Assembly (NCBI GenBank): GCA_018001225.1
Contig: JAGNIJ010000011.1
Span: 30,940 to 94,939, forward strand
Direction: 5' to 3'
DNA length: 64,000 nucleotides
Origin: Kiritimatiellia bacterium
Lineage (GTDB): Bacteria > Verrucomicrobiota > Kiritimatiellia > CAIQIC01 > JAGNIJ01
The translations under genes and the position numbers were made by a program. The notes beneath the pieces were generated by a model. That model ran no database searches. It saw only the letters and a program-made list of their open reading frames with translations, and was not told the origin of the DNA. Of this stretch, positions 26,285 through 34,374 are shown in pieces. How positions within the stretch are numbered: the first letter of the stretch is position 1; every line of letters begins with the position of its first letter.

Positions 26285-27327
26285 AACTGCGCCTGCGCAG
26301 CCGGGTGTTCCTCTATCTCCTCGGGCTGCTCTTCTTCTTCATCGCCGCCCAGGCCGTCATCTACGCGATCGTCGAATACATCGGCTGGCGGAACAACCCG
26401 GGCGAGGCGTTGAGCGAAGGCATGCACGAGGTCCTGAAGGCCACGAGCCTGGACCTGTTCCTGCTTCTCCCGCTGGTCCTGCTGGCCTGGTGGATATCGG
26501 GCTGGGTCATCGCCCCGGTGCGGACGATCGCCGCGACGGCGGACCGCATCCGGGCCGGCCGGTTTTCCGAGCGCATCGAAACGGATCTCATGCCCGACGA
26601 CGAGATGCACAACCTGGCGGACACGATCAACGCCGCGTTCAACCGCTACGAGGCCGTGGTGCAGCGCCTGCGCCGGTTCAGCGGCGACGCCTCGCACCAG
26701 CTGCGCACCCCGATCGCCGCGATCCGCAGCCTGGGCGAGGTGGCCCTGACCCAGCCGCGCGACCCCGGCCACTACCGGGATACCGTCGAGACCATGCTGG
26801 CCGAATTGGAGCGCCTTACCCGGATCGTGGACCAGTTGCTGCAGCTCTCGCGGCTCGAGTCCGGCGCCCTGCGCGCGCAGTTCGCGCCGGTCGACCTTGC
26901 CGACACCGCCGAAAAAGTGAAGGGCATCTACCTGCCGCTCTGCCAGGAGCGGGGCGTCGCCCTCGAAGTCCGCGTCGAGCCGGGATTGCGCACCACGGGC
27001 AGCGAGGAACTCCTGGTGGAACTGCTCGGCAACCTGCTGGACAACGCCATCCGCCACAGTCCGCCGGGCGGAACGATCCAGCTGAAGACCGGCCGGCGGG
27101 ATTCTCATGCCGTGCTGGCGGTCCAGGATGACGGCCCGGGCATCCCCACGGAATTTGCCGCCCGCATCTTCGACCGGTTCACGAGCGTGCCCAGCGGCCG
27201 GCCGGGCCAGGCCGGCCTCGGACTGGCGCTGGCCGCGGACATCGCCGCCGTCCACGGCGGGCGGTTGTCCCTGGTCAATCCCGGCGCGCCGCGCGCCCTG
27301 TTTGAATGCGTCCTGCCGCTACGGTAG
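26281..27327 (+). CDS. sensor histidine kinase partner of the OmpR-family regulator
   Basis: 348 residues from GTG at 26281, coupled to the regulator gene (GTGA). Two membrane helices (about residues 9-31 and 58-78) enclose only a short periplasmic loop of about 27 residues, so the sensor may detect a signal in or near the membrane. A HAMP linker follows. Phosphoacceptor His139 is in SGDASHQLRTPIAA. The ATPase domain has the N-box LLGNLLDNAIRHS and G-boxes DDGPGIP and GLGLALA. The small loop is like that of PmrB/BasS- or QseC-type sensors. Confidence 0.93.
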   Translation: MKLRLRSRVFLYLLGLLFFFIAAQAVIYAIVEYIGWRNNPGEALSEGMHEVLKATSLDLFLLLPLVLLAWWISGWVIAPVRTIAATADRIRAGRFSERIETDLMPDDEMHNLADTINAAFNRYEAVVQRLRRFSGDASHQLRTPIAAIRSLGEVALTQPRDPGHYRDTVETMLAELERLTRIVDQLLQLSRLESGALRAQFAPVDLADTAEKVKGIYLPLCQERGVALEVRVEPGLRTTGSEELLVELLGNLLDNAIRHSPPGGTIQLKTGRRDSHAVLAVQDDGPGIPTEFAARIFDRFTSVPSGRPGQAGLGLALAADIAAVHGGRLSLVNPGAPRALFECVLPLR

Positions 27328-29109
27328 CGGCGTCTTGTTATCCGGCAGGGCGGGTTCGTTATCGTCCAGCCAATCGGACCGCCGGAGCTGGGCCAGGTAC
27401 GAATCCGCGTCCACCTGGGGCGGCGGAGTATAGGGCGCGGCGGGCTGGGCCACCCGGTCGAGCTTGGTCCGCTTGACGCGGAAGTCCGGCTGGCGCTCGG
27501 CGAAGGCGATGGACTTGGCGTGGCGCACGAGACGGTCGAGATCGGCGATGTAGCGGTTCAGGTAATAGCCGCCCAGGGGGGTGATGGTTTTTTCCTCGGC
27601 CGCCCCGGCGAAGTCCGCCTTGGCGTCCATGCTCATGATCATGTAGCGATCGCGGGCCTGGAGAATCGTGAGCGCGCGGCCCTGGAAGTCGTCCAGGTCC
27701 GGGTCCAGCGACTGTTCCGTCAAGACCAGGACCTGCTTGGCGGCGCAGAAGAGATCGAACCACACGCGGAACAGCGGTTCGGGCACGATGGCCTCCGGGT
27801 GCTTCAGGCGCTCGATGGAGATGTCCCCCAGGGCGGTCAGGTGGTCGCCGATGCGCTCCAGGTCTTTCATGCACCGCCCCAGGTGCTGCAGAAACAGCGT
27901 CTGGCGGCGGGACAGGTAGCGGCTCGTGAGGTGGCCCAGGTAATGATACATGGCCTGCTTCACCTCGTTGATGACCTCCTCGTCGGCGTACAGGCGGCGC
28001 AGGCTGGCGCGGCAGCCCTTGAGCATGACCGTGCCGTTGGTATCCATGCAGCGCACGCACAGGTGGGCCATGCGGCGAAGCTCCCGGATGGCGGCGCACA
28101 GGGCCTGTTCGGGTTTATCCAGCAGGTCGGCATCCAGGTGGCTGGGTTCCGGGGGCGGTTCGCGCGACGGCCACAGCACCCGGAGCAGGCCCGCGACCGG
28201 CCTGCTGGCCGGCAGCACGAGCAGCGCGGCGGCCGTCATCACGAAGAGATGGAGATTGGCGGTCTGGCGCGACAGGTCGGACGAACTCCACAGCATCAGC
28301 GCGCGCACGGCGGGATACGCGAGCAGCGCCAGCACCACGTTGAACAGGTTGAACACCAGGTGTCCCAGGGCCGAGCGCCGGGCCTCGACGTTCATCGCCG
28401 CGCTGGCCGTCAGCGCCACGATGCACGTCCCGATGTGCGCGCCCAGCACGATGGGGAAGACCTGCTCGAACTGGGTGAACACGCCGGCGGTGATCAGGGC
28501 AAAGCACAGGCCGATCACCGCCCCGCTGCTGGTAACCAGCGCCGTCAGCAGCGCCGAGAGGCCCACCCCGTACAGGCGCCCGCTCCAGGTCTCTCCGTGG
28601 ATGCGCGCCAGCCAGGGCGCCAGCATGTCCTTGTGGGGGGCGATGGCCTCGCTGATCGTCGTCATGCCCAGGAACAGCAGCCCGAAGCCCAGCAGGGCGC
28701 GGCCCGACTCCCGTACGCGGGAGCCCGGCGCGGCCGCGCTCACGATGAACCCGATGCCGATCGCCATCCAGGAGTAGTGTCCGATGTGGAAGGAAATCAA
28801 CTGCATCGAAAGCGCCGTGCCGACGTTGGCCCCGAGCATGGGCGGTACGGACTCCGCCAGGCCCATCAGGCCGGCGTTGACGAAGCCGGCGATCATGGTG
28901 GTTGCCGCGCCGCTGTGGGCCAGGAAGCCCACCAGCGTCCCGAGCACCAAGCCCTGCACGCGGCGGCGCGCGGTGCGCCCCAGGATCACGCGCAGCGCCT
29001 CGCCCGCGGCCGCCCTCAAGCCCTGGGTCATCACGTGCATGCCGAAGATAAACAGGCTCATGCCGCCGATGACCCGGAACGCCAGTAACATCCAATCCTG
29101 CCCGCTCAT
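27319..29109 (-). CDS. Na/Pi cotransporter family protein with PhoU-like C-terminal domain
   Basis: 596 residues. The first 330 residues have the two inverted hydrophobic repeats of NptA/YjbB-type transporters with the QSSSA-like signatures altered to GFLAHSGAATTM and LVTSSGAVIGL, plus GANVGTALSM and GAHIGTCIVAL. Residues about 370-540 are a helical PhoU-like domain (LCVRCMDTNGTVMLKG, then LGRCMKDLERIGDHLTAL). It likely moves phosphate across the inner membrane. ATG at 29109 has AAGGAG 6 bases upstream. The 3' end overlaps the convergent kinase gene by nine bases. Confidence 0.9.
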   Translation of the reverse strand: MSGQDWMLLAFRVIGGMSLFIFGMHVMTQGLRAAAGEALRVILGRTARRRVQGLVLGTLVGFLAHSGAATTMIAGFVNAGLMGLAESVPPMLGANVGTALSMQLISFHIGHYSWMAIGIGFIVSAAAPGSRVRESGRALLGFGLLFLGMTTISEAIAPHKDMLAPWLARIHGETWSGRLYGVGLSALLTALVTSSGAVIGLCFALITAGVFTQFEQVFPIVLGAHIGTCIVALTASAAMNVEARRSALGHLVFNLFNVVLALLAYPAVRALMLWSSSDLSRQTANLHLFVMTAAALLVLPASRPVAGLLRVLWPSREPPPEPSHLDADLLDKPEQALCAAIRELRRMAHLCVRCMDTNGTVMLKGCRASLRRLYADEEVINEVKQAMYHYLGHLTSRYLSRRQTLFLQHLGRCMKDLERIGDHLTALGDISIERLKHPEAIVPEPLFRVWFDLFCAAKQVLVLTEQSLDPDLDDFQGRALTILQARDRYMIMSMDAKADFAGAAEEKTITPLGGYYLNRYIADLDRLVRHAKSIAFAERQPDFRVKRTKLDRVAQPAAPYTPPPQVDADSYLAQLRRSDWLDDNEPALPDNKTPLP

Positions 29110-29250
29110 GTCCGCTCCTTGGTCAGAAAGGAAACAAGCCCTACACCCCGTGGCCGGGCAATTCAACATGCTTTTGAGCCCGGGCATAAGGGGAAAGGAG
29201 AGACACCGCCTGCGAAGCCTCCGCGCCGCTCCGCGATCCCTCCGCATTAC

Positions 29251-29361
29251 TTCCACACCTTGCAAGGTGTGGAACTTTCACACGCACTTCAAATGTTATC
29301 TATTATGCGTATTAGCAGCATGATACAAAATACAAGATTTCACACGTTGCAAGGTGTGGAA
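29251..29361. repeat. pair of 24-bp palindromes in an AT-rich island
   Basis: 29251-29274 is a perfect palindrome, TTCCACACCTTG joined to its complement. 29338-29361 is a near copy (TTTCACACGTTG in the left half). Between them lie 63 unusually AT-rich bases. The element is in the 544-base gap 29110-29653 between the transporter and the metabolic operon. The rest of that gap (29362-29640) has no gene I can support and no recognisable promoter. Confidence 0.8.
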
Positions 29362-29653
29362 GTTGTTCATGGACATTTCGTGAGATTGTTTATTCCTCGC
29401 GGCGGCGAGTTGCGGCTCGTTAGAGGCTTGCCTTCCACGTGCGGAGCCTCTCCGCTTCACGGAGAATACGACAAGGAGGACGAGCGTCCACGCGAGTCGA
29501 AGGGAGTGGCGCGAACCGTGGGGCGCACTCACGAGCGCTCTTCCTGTCCTCGCGGATCCGGGATCCTCCTTCGTTCTTGCACCCCGAACCCGGGCGGCGT
29601 TAAGGTGCCTCGACAAGGGCGGATAAAATGCCGCCCGCATACCCGGAGGAAAT

Positions 29654-30421
29654 ATGGCGATAGAACTGGAAAAAATCCTGCGTCCCGTGGACACCCCGGT
29701 CCCTCCCTTCCCGCCCAAGTATATGAAGGTGGCCAGCGGAGAGGACATGGTCGTCCGCCAGATCAGCCGCGAGGAGGTTCCGGACCTCCTGCCACACGTC
29801 GAGCCGCTGATCCACGTCGAGCGCGATTACTACGACATCGTCGCCGTCCGCGTGTACGCGGAGTTGCTCGGCTACTACCGGCACCGCGTGCAGGACGAGT
29901 ACGTCCTGGTCGCCCAGATCAACGGCGAGTTGGCGGCCATCGTCAACGGCCGTTCCCTCAACAAGGACGTCGGCGTGTCCTACCACACCCTCGCCCTGCG
30001 GCGCGGCCTGCGCGTCGGCGCGCACGCCTTCGCGGCGAAGATGGAATACCACATGGACATCCTCGGCCATAAGGAGGTTCTCATCGTCGCCGAGTCGCCT
30101 ATCGGGTTCCGGCGGTGGATGATCGAGTACCACCTCGAGAAGCGGTTCAACGTGGCGCACGAGCTCGGCGGCGTGCCGTCGTGGGCGCTGACCAAGCCGC
30201 TGTTCGACGCCGCGCGCGACACGCTCGTCGTCGGCCGCCGCCCCGTGCCGGAGGCGCTGCTGAAGAAGGCGCAGGCGGCCATCCTGCCGCCGTCCAACCC
30301 GCCCAAGCCGCCCGCGGACCTGATGGGCGCCACGCGGTCCAAGAACGATCCCACGGGCACCTCGCTCCTATTGAGCCGTCAAAAGCTGGCCGAACTGGGC
30401 GAGCCGGAAGGGAAGGTGTGA
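29654..30421 (+). CDS. protein with GNAT-like region, first gene of thiolase operon
   Basis: 255 residues with GGAGG 5 bases before the ATG. Residues about 30-150 have an order of strands and helices suggestive of a GNAT acyltransferase (MVVRQISREEVPDLLPHVEP, then EYVLVAQINGELAAIVNGRS, then VLIVAESPIGFRRWMIEYHL), but the acetyl-CoA loop is not convincingly conserved. The C-terminal 70 residues are Pro/Lys-rich and probably unstructured. It precedes the thiolase gene by two bases, so a role in acyl-CoA chemistry is possible. I do not recognise a named family. Confidence 0.6.
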   Translation: MAIELEKILRPVDTPVPPFPPKYMKVASGEDMVVRQISREEVPDLLPHVEPLIHVERDYYDIVAVRVYAELLGYYRHRVQDEYVLVAQINGELAAIVNGRSLNKDVGVSYHTLALRRGLRVGAHAFAAKMEYHMDILGHKEVLIVAESPIGFRRWMIEYHLEKRFNVAHELGGVPSWALTKPLFDAARDTLVVGRRPVPEALLKKAQAAILPPSNPPKPPADLMGATRSKNDPTGTSLLLSRQKLAELGEPEGKV

Positions 30422-30423
30422 CC

Positions 30424-31599
30424 ATGCGCAACGTCTACGTCATCGGCGTCGGCATCACCAGCTTCTCCCGGCTGGAATACCCCCTTTCCGAGATCGCGGC
30501 CTACCCGGCCATGATGGCGCTCAAGGACGCGGGGAACCCGAAGATCGACCACCTCTACGTCGCCAACATGGGCGGCGGCCGCGTCAACGGCCAGACCGCC
30601 CTCGCCAGCGCGGTGGTGGACACGTTGAGCCTCACGCCCATCGGCGCGGAGACCATCGAGAACGGCCCGGCCTCGGGCTCGTCCGCCATCAAGACCGGGT
30701 TCATGGCCGTCGCGTCGGGATTGTGCGACACGGTCATGGTCACGGGCGCGGAACGCATGCGCGAGGTGAACAACCTCGAGGCCACGGACTTCGTGGCCAC
30801 GCTGACCCACCCGCTGGCGGAATACATCTACGGCGTCACCCTGCCGTCGCTCGCCGGGATGTTTACCCGCCTCTACATGGAGAAATACGGCGTCACCAGC
30901 CGCCACCTGGCCATGGTCGCGGTCAAGAACCACGGCAACGCCATGCTCAACCCGTTCGCGCACCTGCACCAGCCGATCACCGTGGACGCGATCCTCGATT
31001 CACCGGAGGCCATGACCAACAATCCCTTCGTCTCCGACCCGCTGCGGTTCTTCGACTTCTGCCCCGTCTCCGACGGCGGCGCGTGCGTCATCCTCGCCTC
31101 CGAGGAGGTCGCGCGCAAGGTGAAGCGGCCGCTCGTCCGGCTCGCCGGCGTCGGCCAGGCGACGGACACGCACTGCGTCCACGAGCGCGAGAACCCGACC
31201 GACCTGCTGGCCGTCCGCGGCGCCGCCGCGCAGGCCATGAAGATGGCCGGGATCCAGCCCGCCGACGTGAGCGTCGCCGAACTCCACGACGCCTTCACGA
31301 TCCTCGAGATCGTCGAGAGCGAGGAGGTCGGTTTCTTCAAGAAAGGCGAGGGCCACCTCGCGCTCGAGCGCGGCGAGACGGCGCTCGGCGGGAAGATCCC
31401 GATCAACCCGTCCGGCGGCCTCAAGGGCAAGGGCCATCCCGTCGGCGCGACCGGCATCGGCCAGGCGCACGAAATCGTCACGCAACTGCGCGGCGAGGCG
31501 AAGAAGCGGCAGGTCAAGGACGCGAAGATCGGCCTCACGGTCAACTTCGGCGGCTTCGGCAACAACGTCGTCAGCCTCGTCTTCAAGAGGGAGGAGTAA
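30424..31599 (+). CDS. thiolase-family acetyl-CoA acetyltransferase (SCP2-type)
   Basis: 391 residues. It has the SCP2/archaeal-type thiolase pattern: VYVIGVGITSFSR at the start, ENGPASGSSAIKTGFMAV around the usual nucleophile position (where Ser replaces Cys), VAELHDAFTILEI, and the C-terminal INPSGGLKGKGHPVGATG with the catalytic His. The apparent lack of Cys in GPASGSSA should be noted, because it would alter Claisen chemistry. The partner DUF35 protein follows after three bases, the typical pairing for this clade. Confidence 0.85.
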   Translation: MRNVYVIGVGITSFSRLEYPLSEIAAYPAMMALKDAGNPKIDHLYVANMGGGRVNGQTALASAVVDTLSLTPIGAETIENGPASGSSAIKTGFMAVASGLCDTVMVTGAERMREVNNLEATDFVATLTHPLAEYIYGVTLPSLAGMFTRLYMEKYGVTSRHLAMVAVKNHGNAMLNPFAHLHQPITVDAILDSPEAMTNNPFVSDPLRFFDFCPVSDGGACVILASEEVARKVKRPLVRLAGVGQATDTHCVHERENPTDLLAVRGAAAQAMKMAGIQPADVSVAELHDAFTILEIVESEEVGFFKKGEGHLALERGETALGGKIPINPSGGLKGKGHPVGATGIGQAHEIVTQLRGEAKKRQVKDAKIGLTVNFGGFGNNVVSLVFKREE

Positions 31600-31602
31600 G
31601 CC

Positions 31603-31950
31603 ATGGAACTCCAGATCTACGGGTACCAGTGCCGGAAGTGCGGCCAGCTTCACTACCCCTTCCGCATGGTCTGCAAGAAGTGCAAGGCCAACGAGCCGCA
31701 CGGGTTCGATCCCGTGCCCCTGCCGAAGAAAGGCAAGCTGCTGACCTATACCGACCTCTCCACCCTGCCCGCGGACTTCAACGTCGCGCAACTGACCCTG
31801 GGCATTGTGGAACTCGAGAACGGCATCCGGGTCACCGGCCAGGTGAAGATCCCCAAGCCGAAATCCGGCATGGCGGTCCGGGTGAACGTGGAGACCGTAC
31901 GCTCGAGCGAGTTCGGCAAGAACCTCGGCATGGTCTTCTACGCCGCATGA
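31603..31950 (+). CDS. DUF35 OB-fold zinc-ribbon protein, thiolase partner
   Basis: 115 residues. The rubredoxin-like zinc ribbon is YQCRKCGQLHYPFRMVCKKC (four Cys), followed by an OB-fold domain (LLTYTDLSTLP, then LGIVELENGIRVTGQVK). DUF35 proteins bind SCP2-type thiolases and help channel acyl-CoA intermediates. The gene directly follows the thiolase and overlaps the next gene by ATGA, so all three are in one operon. Confidence 0.92.
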   Translation: MELQIYGYQCRKCGQLHYPFRMVCKKCKANEPHGFDPVPLPKKGKLLTYTDLSTLPADFNVAQLTLGIVELENGIRVTGQVKIPKPKSGMAVRVNVETVRSSEFGKNLGMVFYAA

Positions 31951-32858
31951 AGGTCGTGAGCGTCGGGGACCGGGTGGAGGCGGGCGCATACCGCCTCCAC
32001 TCCCGGTTCAAGACGGTCACCAATTATCGATTGGAGGCGGGACGCCCCCGTCCCGCTGTGCTCTGCCTCGTCACCCCCGCCGTCGGATCCGGGCCGATCA
32101 ACGTTGTTGTGGAAGGCGAGTTCCCCGAGGCCGACTCGGTTGTCCTTGAATCCGACGTCCTGATGCTTGATGGCCGGCGCTCTCCCCTCGGCCCGCGCTA
32201 TGACTCCGCCCTTCCGGAAGGCCCGCCGGCTCCGGCGATGGTCGAGGCCCTGACCCGGCACCTGCGCGCCGCGGCCCACCCGAAGAGCCTCGCCTTCCTG
32301 CTGGACGAATCCCGCGCCGCGAACTTCCGCCCCGGGTTTGAACAGAACATGGCGAAGCAAATCCGCGACGGCGCACGGCTGCTGCTGGGCGCGGATCCGG
32401 CGCAAGGCGCCCGCCTGCTTCGCGGCTGCGGTTTCGGCCTGACGCCGGCCGGGGACGACCTGCTGGCGGGCGCGCTGATCGCTTCGCATCTCGCCGGCCC
32501 CACCCGTCATCCCGAACGTGGCAAGGGATTCCCCTCACCGGCGCCCGGCTCGTTATGGAGATCCCTCGCTGCGCTCGGGATGACTGGTTCGAGCGGCACG
32601 CTCCTCTCCGACGCCTTCCTTGCCCTCGCCGCCGAGGGGCGCGTGAACGAACCCGTGAAGCAACTCCTCGCCGCCCTGGTCGGCGCCGACACGGAAGCCA
32701 TGCCATCCTGCGCCGACCGCGTCCTGGCCCACGGCGAAACTTCCGGCGCGGATATCTTGACAGGATTGGTGCTGGCGGTGCACAAAGGATTCAACTTCCA
32801 ACAGCCAACGTTCAACTCCCAACGCCCAACAGGAGAGACCCATGATGGTGAGAGGTAA
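31947..32858 (+). CDS. allH: DUF2877 protein, AllH-like subunit of oxamate carbamoyltransferase
   Basis: 303 residues. The DUF2877 core is seen in RLLRGCGFGLTPAGDDLLAG, which is the family hallmark. In E. coli, AllH (YlbF) acts with FdrA/AllF and YlbE/AllG as oxamate carbamoyltransferase in allantoin use; all three homologues are here in order H-F-G. The sequence is longer than usual for three reasons visible in DNA: a palindrome at 32037-32056, a REP-like element at 32506-32584 read in frame as residues about 187-213, and 7-base repeats that encode the tail FNFQQPTFNSQRP. The start is coupled to the DUF35 gene (ATGA). Confidence 0.8.
   Translation: MKVVSVGDRVEAGAYRLHSRFKTVTNYRLEAGRPRPAVLCLVTPAVGSGPINVVVEGEFPEADSVVLESDVLMLDGRRSPLGPRYDSALPEGPPAPAMVEALTRHLRAAAHPKSLAFLLDESRAANFRPGFEQNMAKQIRDGARLLLGADPAQGARLLRGCGFGLTPAGDDLLAGALIASHLAGPTRHPERGKGFPSPAPGSLWRSLAALGMTGSSGTLLSDAFLALAAEGRVNEPVKQLLAALVGADTEAMPSCADRVLAHGETSGADILTGLVLAVHKGFNFQQPTFNSQRPTGETHDGER
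32037..32056. repeat. palindrome inside allH-like coding region
   Basis: GCGGGACG and CGTCCCGC separated by four Cs, within a longer GC-rich stretch similar to the palindrome at 13386-13408. It is read in frame as about residues 31-37 of the AllH-like protein (LEAGRPRPAV). Confidence 0.6.
32506..32584. repeat. REP-like element inserted in frame in allH-like gene
   Basis: Begins GTCATCCCGAACGTGGCAAG and ends CTCGCTGCGCTCGGGATGAC; the two ends are inverted copies over about 28 bases with some mismatches. Such GTCATCCCGAGCG-type repeats are usually intergenic. Here the whole 79-base element keeps the frame open and codes for a Gly/Ser/Pro-rich insert. Confidence 0.8.
32792..32833 (+). repeat. 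tandem 7-base repeat at the allH-fdrA junction
   Basis: Six CAACnnn units in a row (CAACTTC, CAACAGC, CAACGTT, CAACTCC, CAACGCC, CAACAGG). They encode the last residues of the AllH-like protein, and the final unit CAACAGGAGA supplies AGGAG before the fdrA ATG at 32842. No inverted partner is nearby. Confidence 0.85.
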
Positions 32859-34365
32859 AATCAAGAAGGGGAGTTATTACGACTCCATCACCCTGATGCG
32901 CGTCGGCAAGGCCGTGGCCGCGCTCGACGGCGTCACGGACGCCGCCGTGGTCATGGGCACGCAGACCAACAAGGGCATCCTCGGCGCGTCGGGGCTCTAC
33001 CTCTCCGACTTCGACGCCTCGGGCGACACCGACCTGCTGATCGCGGTCAAGGCGGAGGCGGAGGCTGTCGTCGAGCAGGCCATGGCCGCGGTCGAGGAGG
33101 AACTGAAGGAGGCGACGAAGAAGAAATCGGCCGGCGGCGAGGCGGCTCGTCCCTCCAGCCTCGAGGGGGCGGTCGAGGCCCTGCCCGGGGCGAACCTGGC
33201 GATCATCTCCGTCGCCGGCCGGTACGCCGGCGACGTGGCGATGGAGGCCCTCGAGCGCGGCCTGCACGTGATGCTGTTTTCCGACAATGTGTCGCTGGAG
33301 ACCGAAGTAGCGCTGAAGAAATATGGGCGGGACCACGGCCTGCTCGTCATGGGCCCGGACTGCGGCACGGCGATCCTCAACGGCGCGCCGCTGGCCTTCG
33401 CCAACATCGTGCCGCGCGGCCCGATCGGCCTCGTCGCCGCCGCGGGCACCGGCCTGCAGGAGGTGACCTGCCTGATCGCCAACGAGGGCGGCGGGATCTC
33501 CCAGGCCCTCGGCACCGGCGGGCGCGACGTGAAGAAAGACGTCGGCGGCCTCATGTTCATCGAGGGAATCAAGGCCCTGGCGGCCGACGACCAGACCAAG
33601 GCCATCCTGCTGGTCTCCAAGCCACCCCACCCCGATGTGCTGGCGGCCATCGAAGCGGTCGTCGCGGGGATCAAGAAACCCGTGGTCTCGATGTTCCTGG
33701 GCGACGAAACCTCGACGGGCCCGCACACGCTCGAGGAGGCGGCCCTGACGGTCCTCGCGCGCGCGAAGGGAGAGTCGTACGACGATGCCCGGCGCAAGGT
33801 CGAGGCCCGCGACCTGGAGATGAAGAAGGCGGCGAAGAAACTGGCCGAGCGGCTGAAGGGCCGGAAGTACGTGCGCGGGCTGTTCAGCGGCGGCACATTC
33901 TGCGCCGAGGCGCAGGTGATCTTCCGCAAGCTCGGCCTGAAGGACGTCTTCTCCAATGCGCCGACCGCCGGCGCGGCGAAGCTGAAGGATTCGCTGAAAA
34001 GCGAGGGCCACGCCATGGTGGATTACGGTGAGGACGAGTTCACCGTCGGCCGCCCCCACCCCATGATCGATTTCTCGCTGCGCAACAAGCGCATCCAGGC
34101 CGAGGCGAACGACCCCGCGACGGCGGTGATCCTGCTCGACGTCGTACTGGGCTTCGGCGCGAACATGGATCCGGCCCTGGAACTGACCCCGGTGGTCGCG
34201 AAGGCCGCGAAGAAGGTCGCCGTCGTCTGTTCCGTGACGGGCACGGACCGCGACCCGCAGAACCGGCCGAAGGTCATCGAGGCGCTGGAGCAGGCCGGGG
34301 CCATCGTCCTGCCCAGCAACGCCGCCGCGTGTTTCATGGCGGGGTTCTTCGTTTCCAACCTCTAA
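32842..34365 (+). CDS. fdrA: FdrA/AllF-like acyl-CoA synthetase-fold protein
   Basis: 507 residues. The N-terminal segment SYYDSITLMRVGKAVAALDG and MGTQTNKGIL is typical of FdrA. A CoA-binding-like Rossmann domain follows (LAIISVAGRYAGDVAMEAL, then GLLVMGPDCGTAILNGAPLA), then a succinyl-CoA ligase-like domain (IGLVAAAGTGLQEVTCLIAN, GGGISQALGTGGRD) and a second half (RGLFSGGTFCAEAQVIF, then HPMIDFSLRNKRI). In E. coli this protein is AllF, needed with AllG and AllH for carbamoyl transfer to oxamate. The start overlaps the allH-like gene by 17 bases and its AGGAG comes from the 7-base repeat. Confidence 0.88.
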   Translation: MMVRGKIKKGSYYDSITLMRVGKAVAALDGVTDAAVVMGTQTNKGILGASGLYLSDFDASGDTDLLIAVKAEAEAVVEQAMAAVEEELKEATKKKSAGGEAARPSSLEGAVEALPGANLAIISVAGRYAGDVAMEALERGLHVMLFSDNVSLETEVALKKYGRDHGLLVMGPDCGTAILNGAPLAFANIVPRGPIGLVAAAGTGLQEVTCLIANEGGGISQALGTGGRDVKKDVGGLMFIEGIKALAADDQTKAILLVSKPPHPDVLAAIEAVVAGIKKPVVSMFLGDETSTGPHTLEEAALTVLARAKGESYDDARRKVEARDLEMKKAAKKLAERLKGRKYVRGLFSGGTFCAEAQVIFRKLGLKDVFSNAPTAGAAKLKDSLKSEGHAMVDYGEDEFTVGRPHPMIDFSLRNKRIQAEANDPATAVILLDVVLGFGANMDPALELTPVVAKAAKKVAVVCSVTGTDRDPQNRPKVIEALEQAGAIVLPSNAAACFMAGFFVSNL

Positions 34366-34374
34366 AGGAGAAGA

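Noticed and set aside
29296..29748. Minus-strand open frame in the gap before the thiolase operon
   Set aside because: It contains the palindromes and overlaps the start of the well-supported 29654 gene; no domain and no ribosome site.
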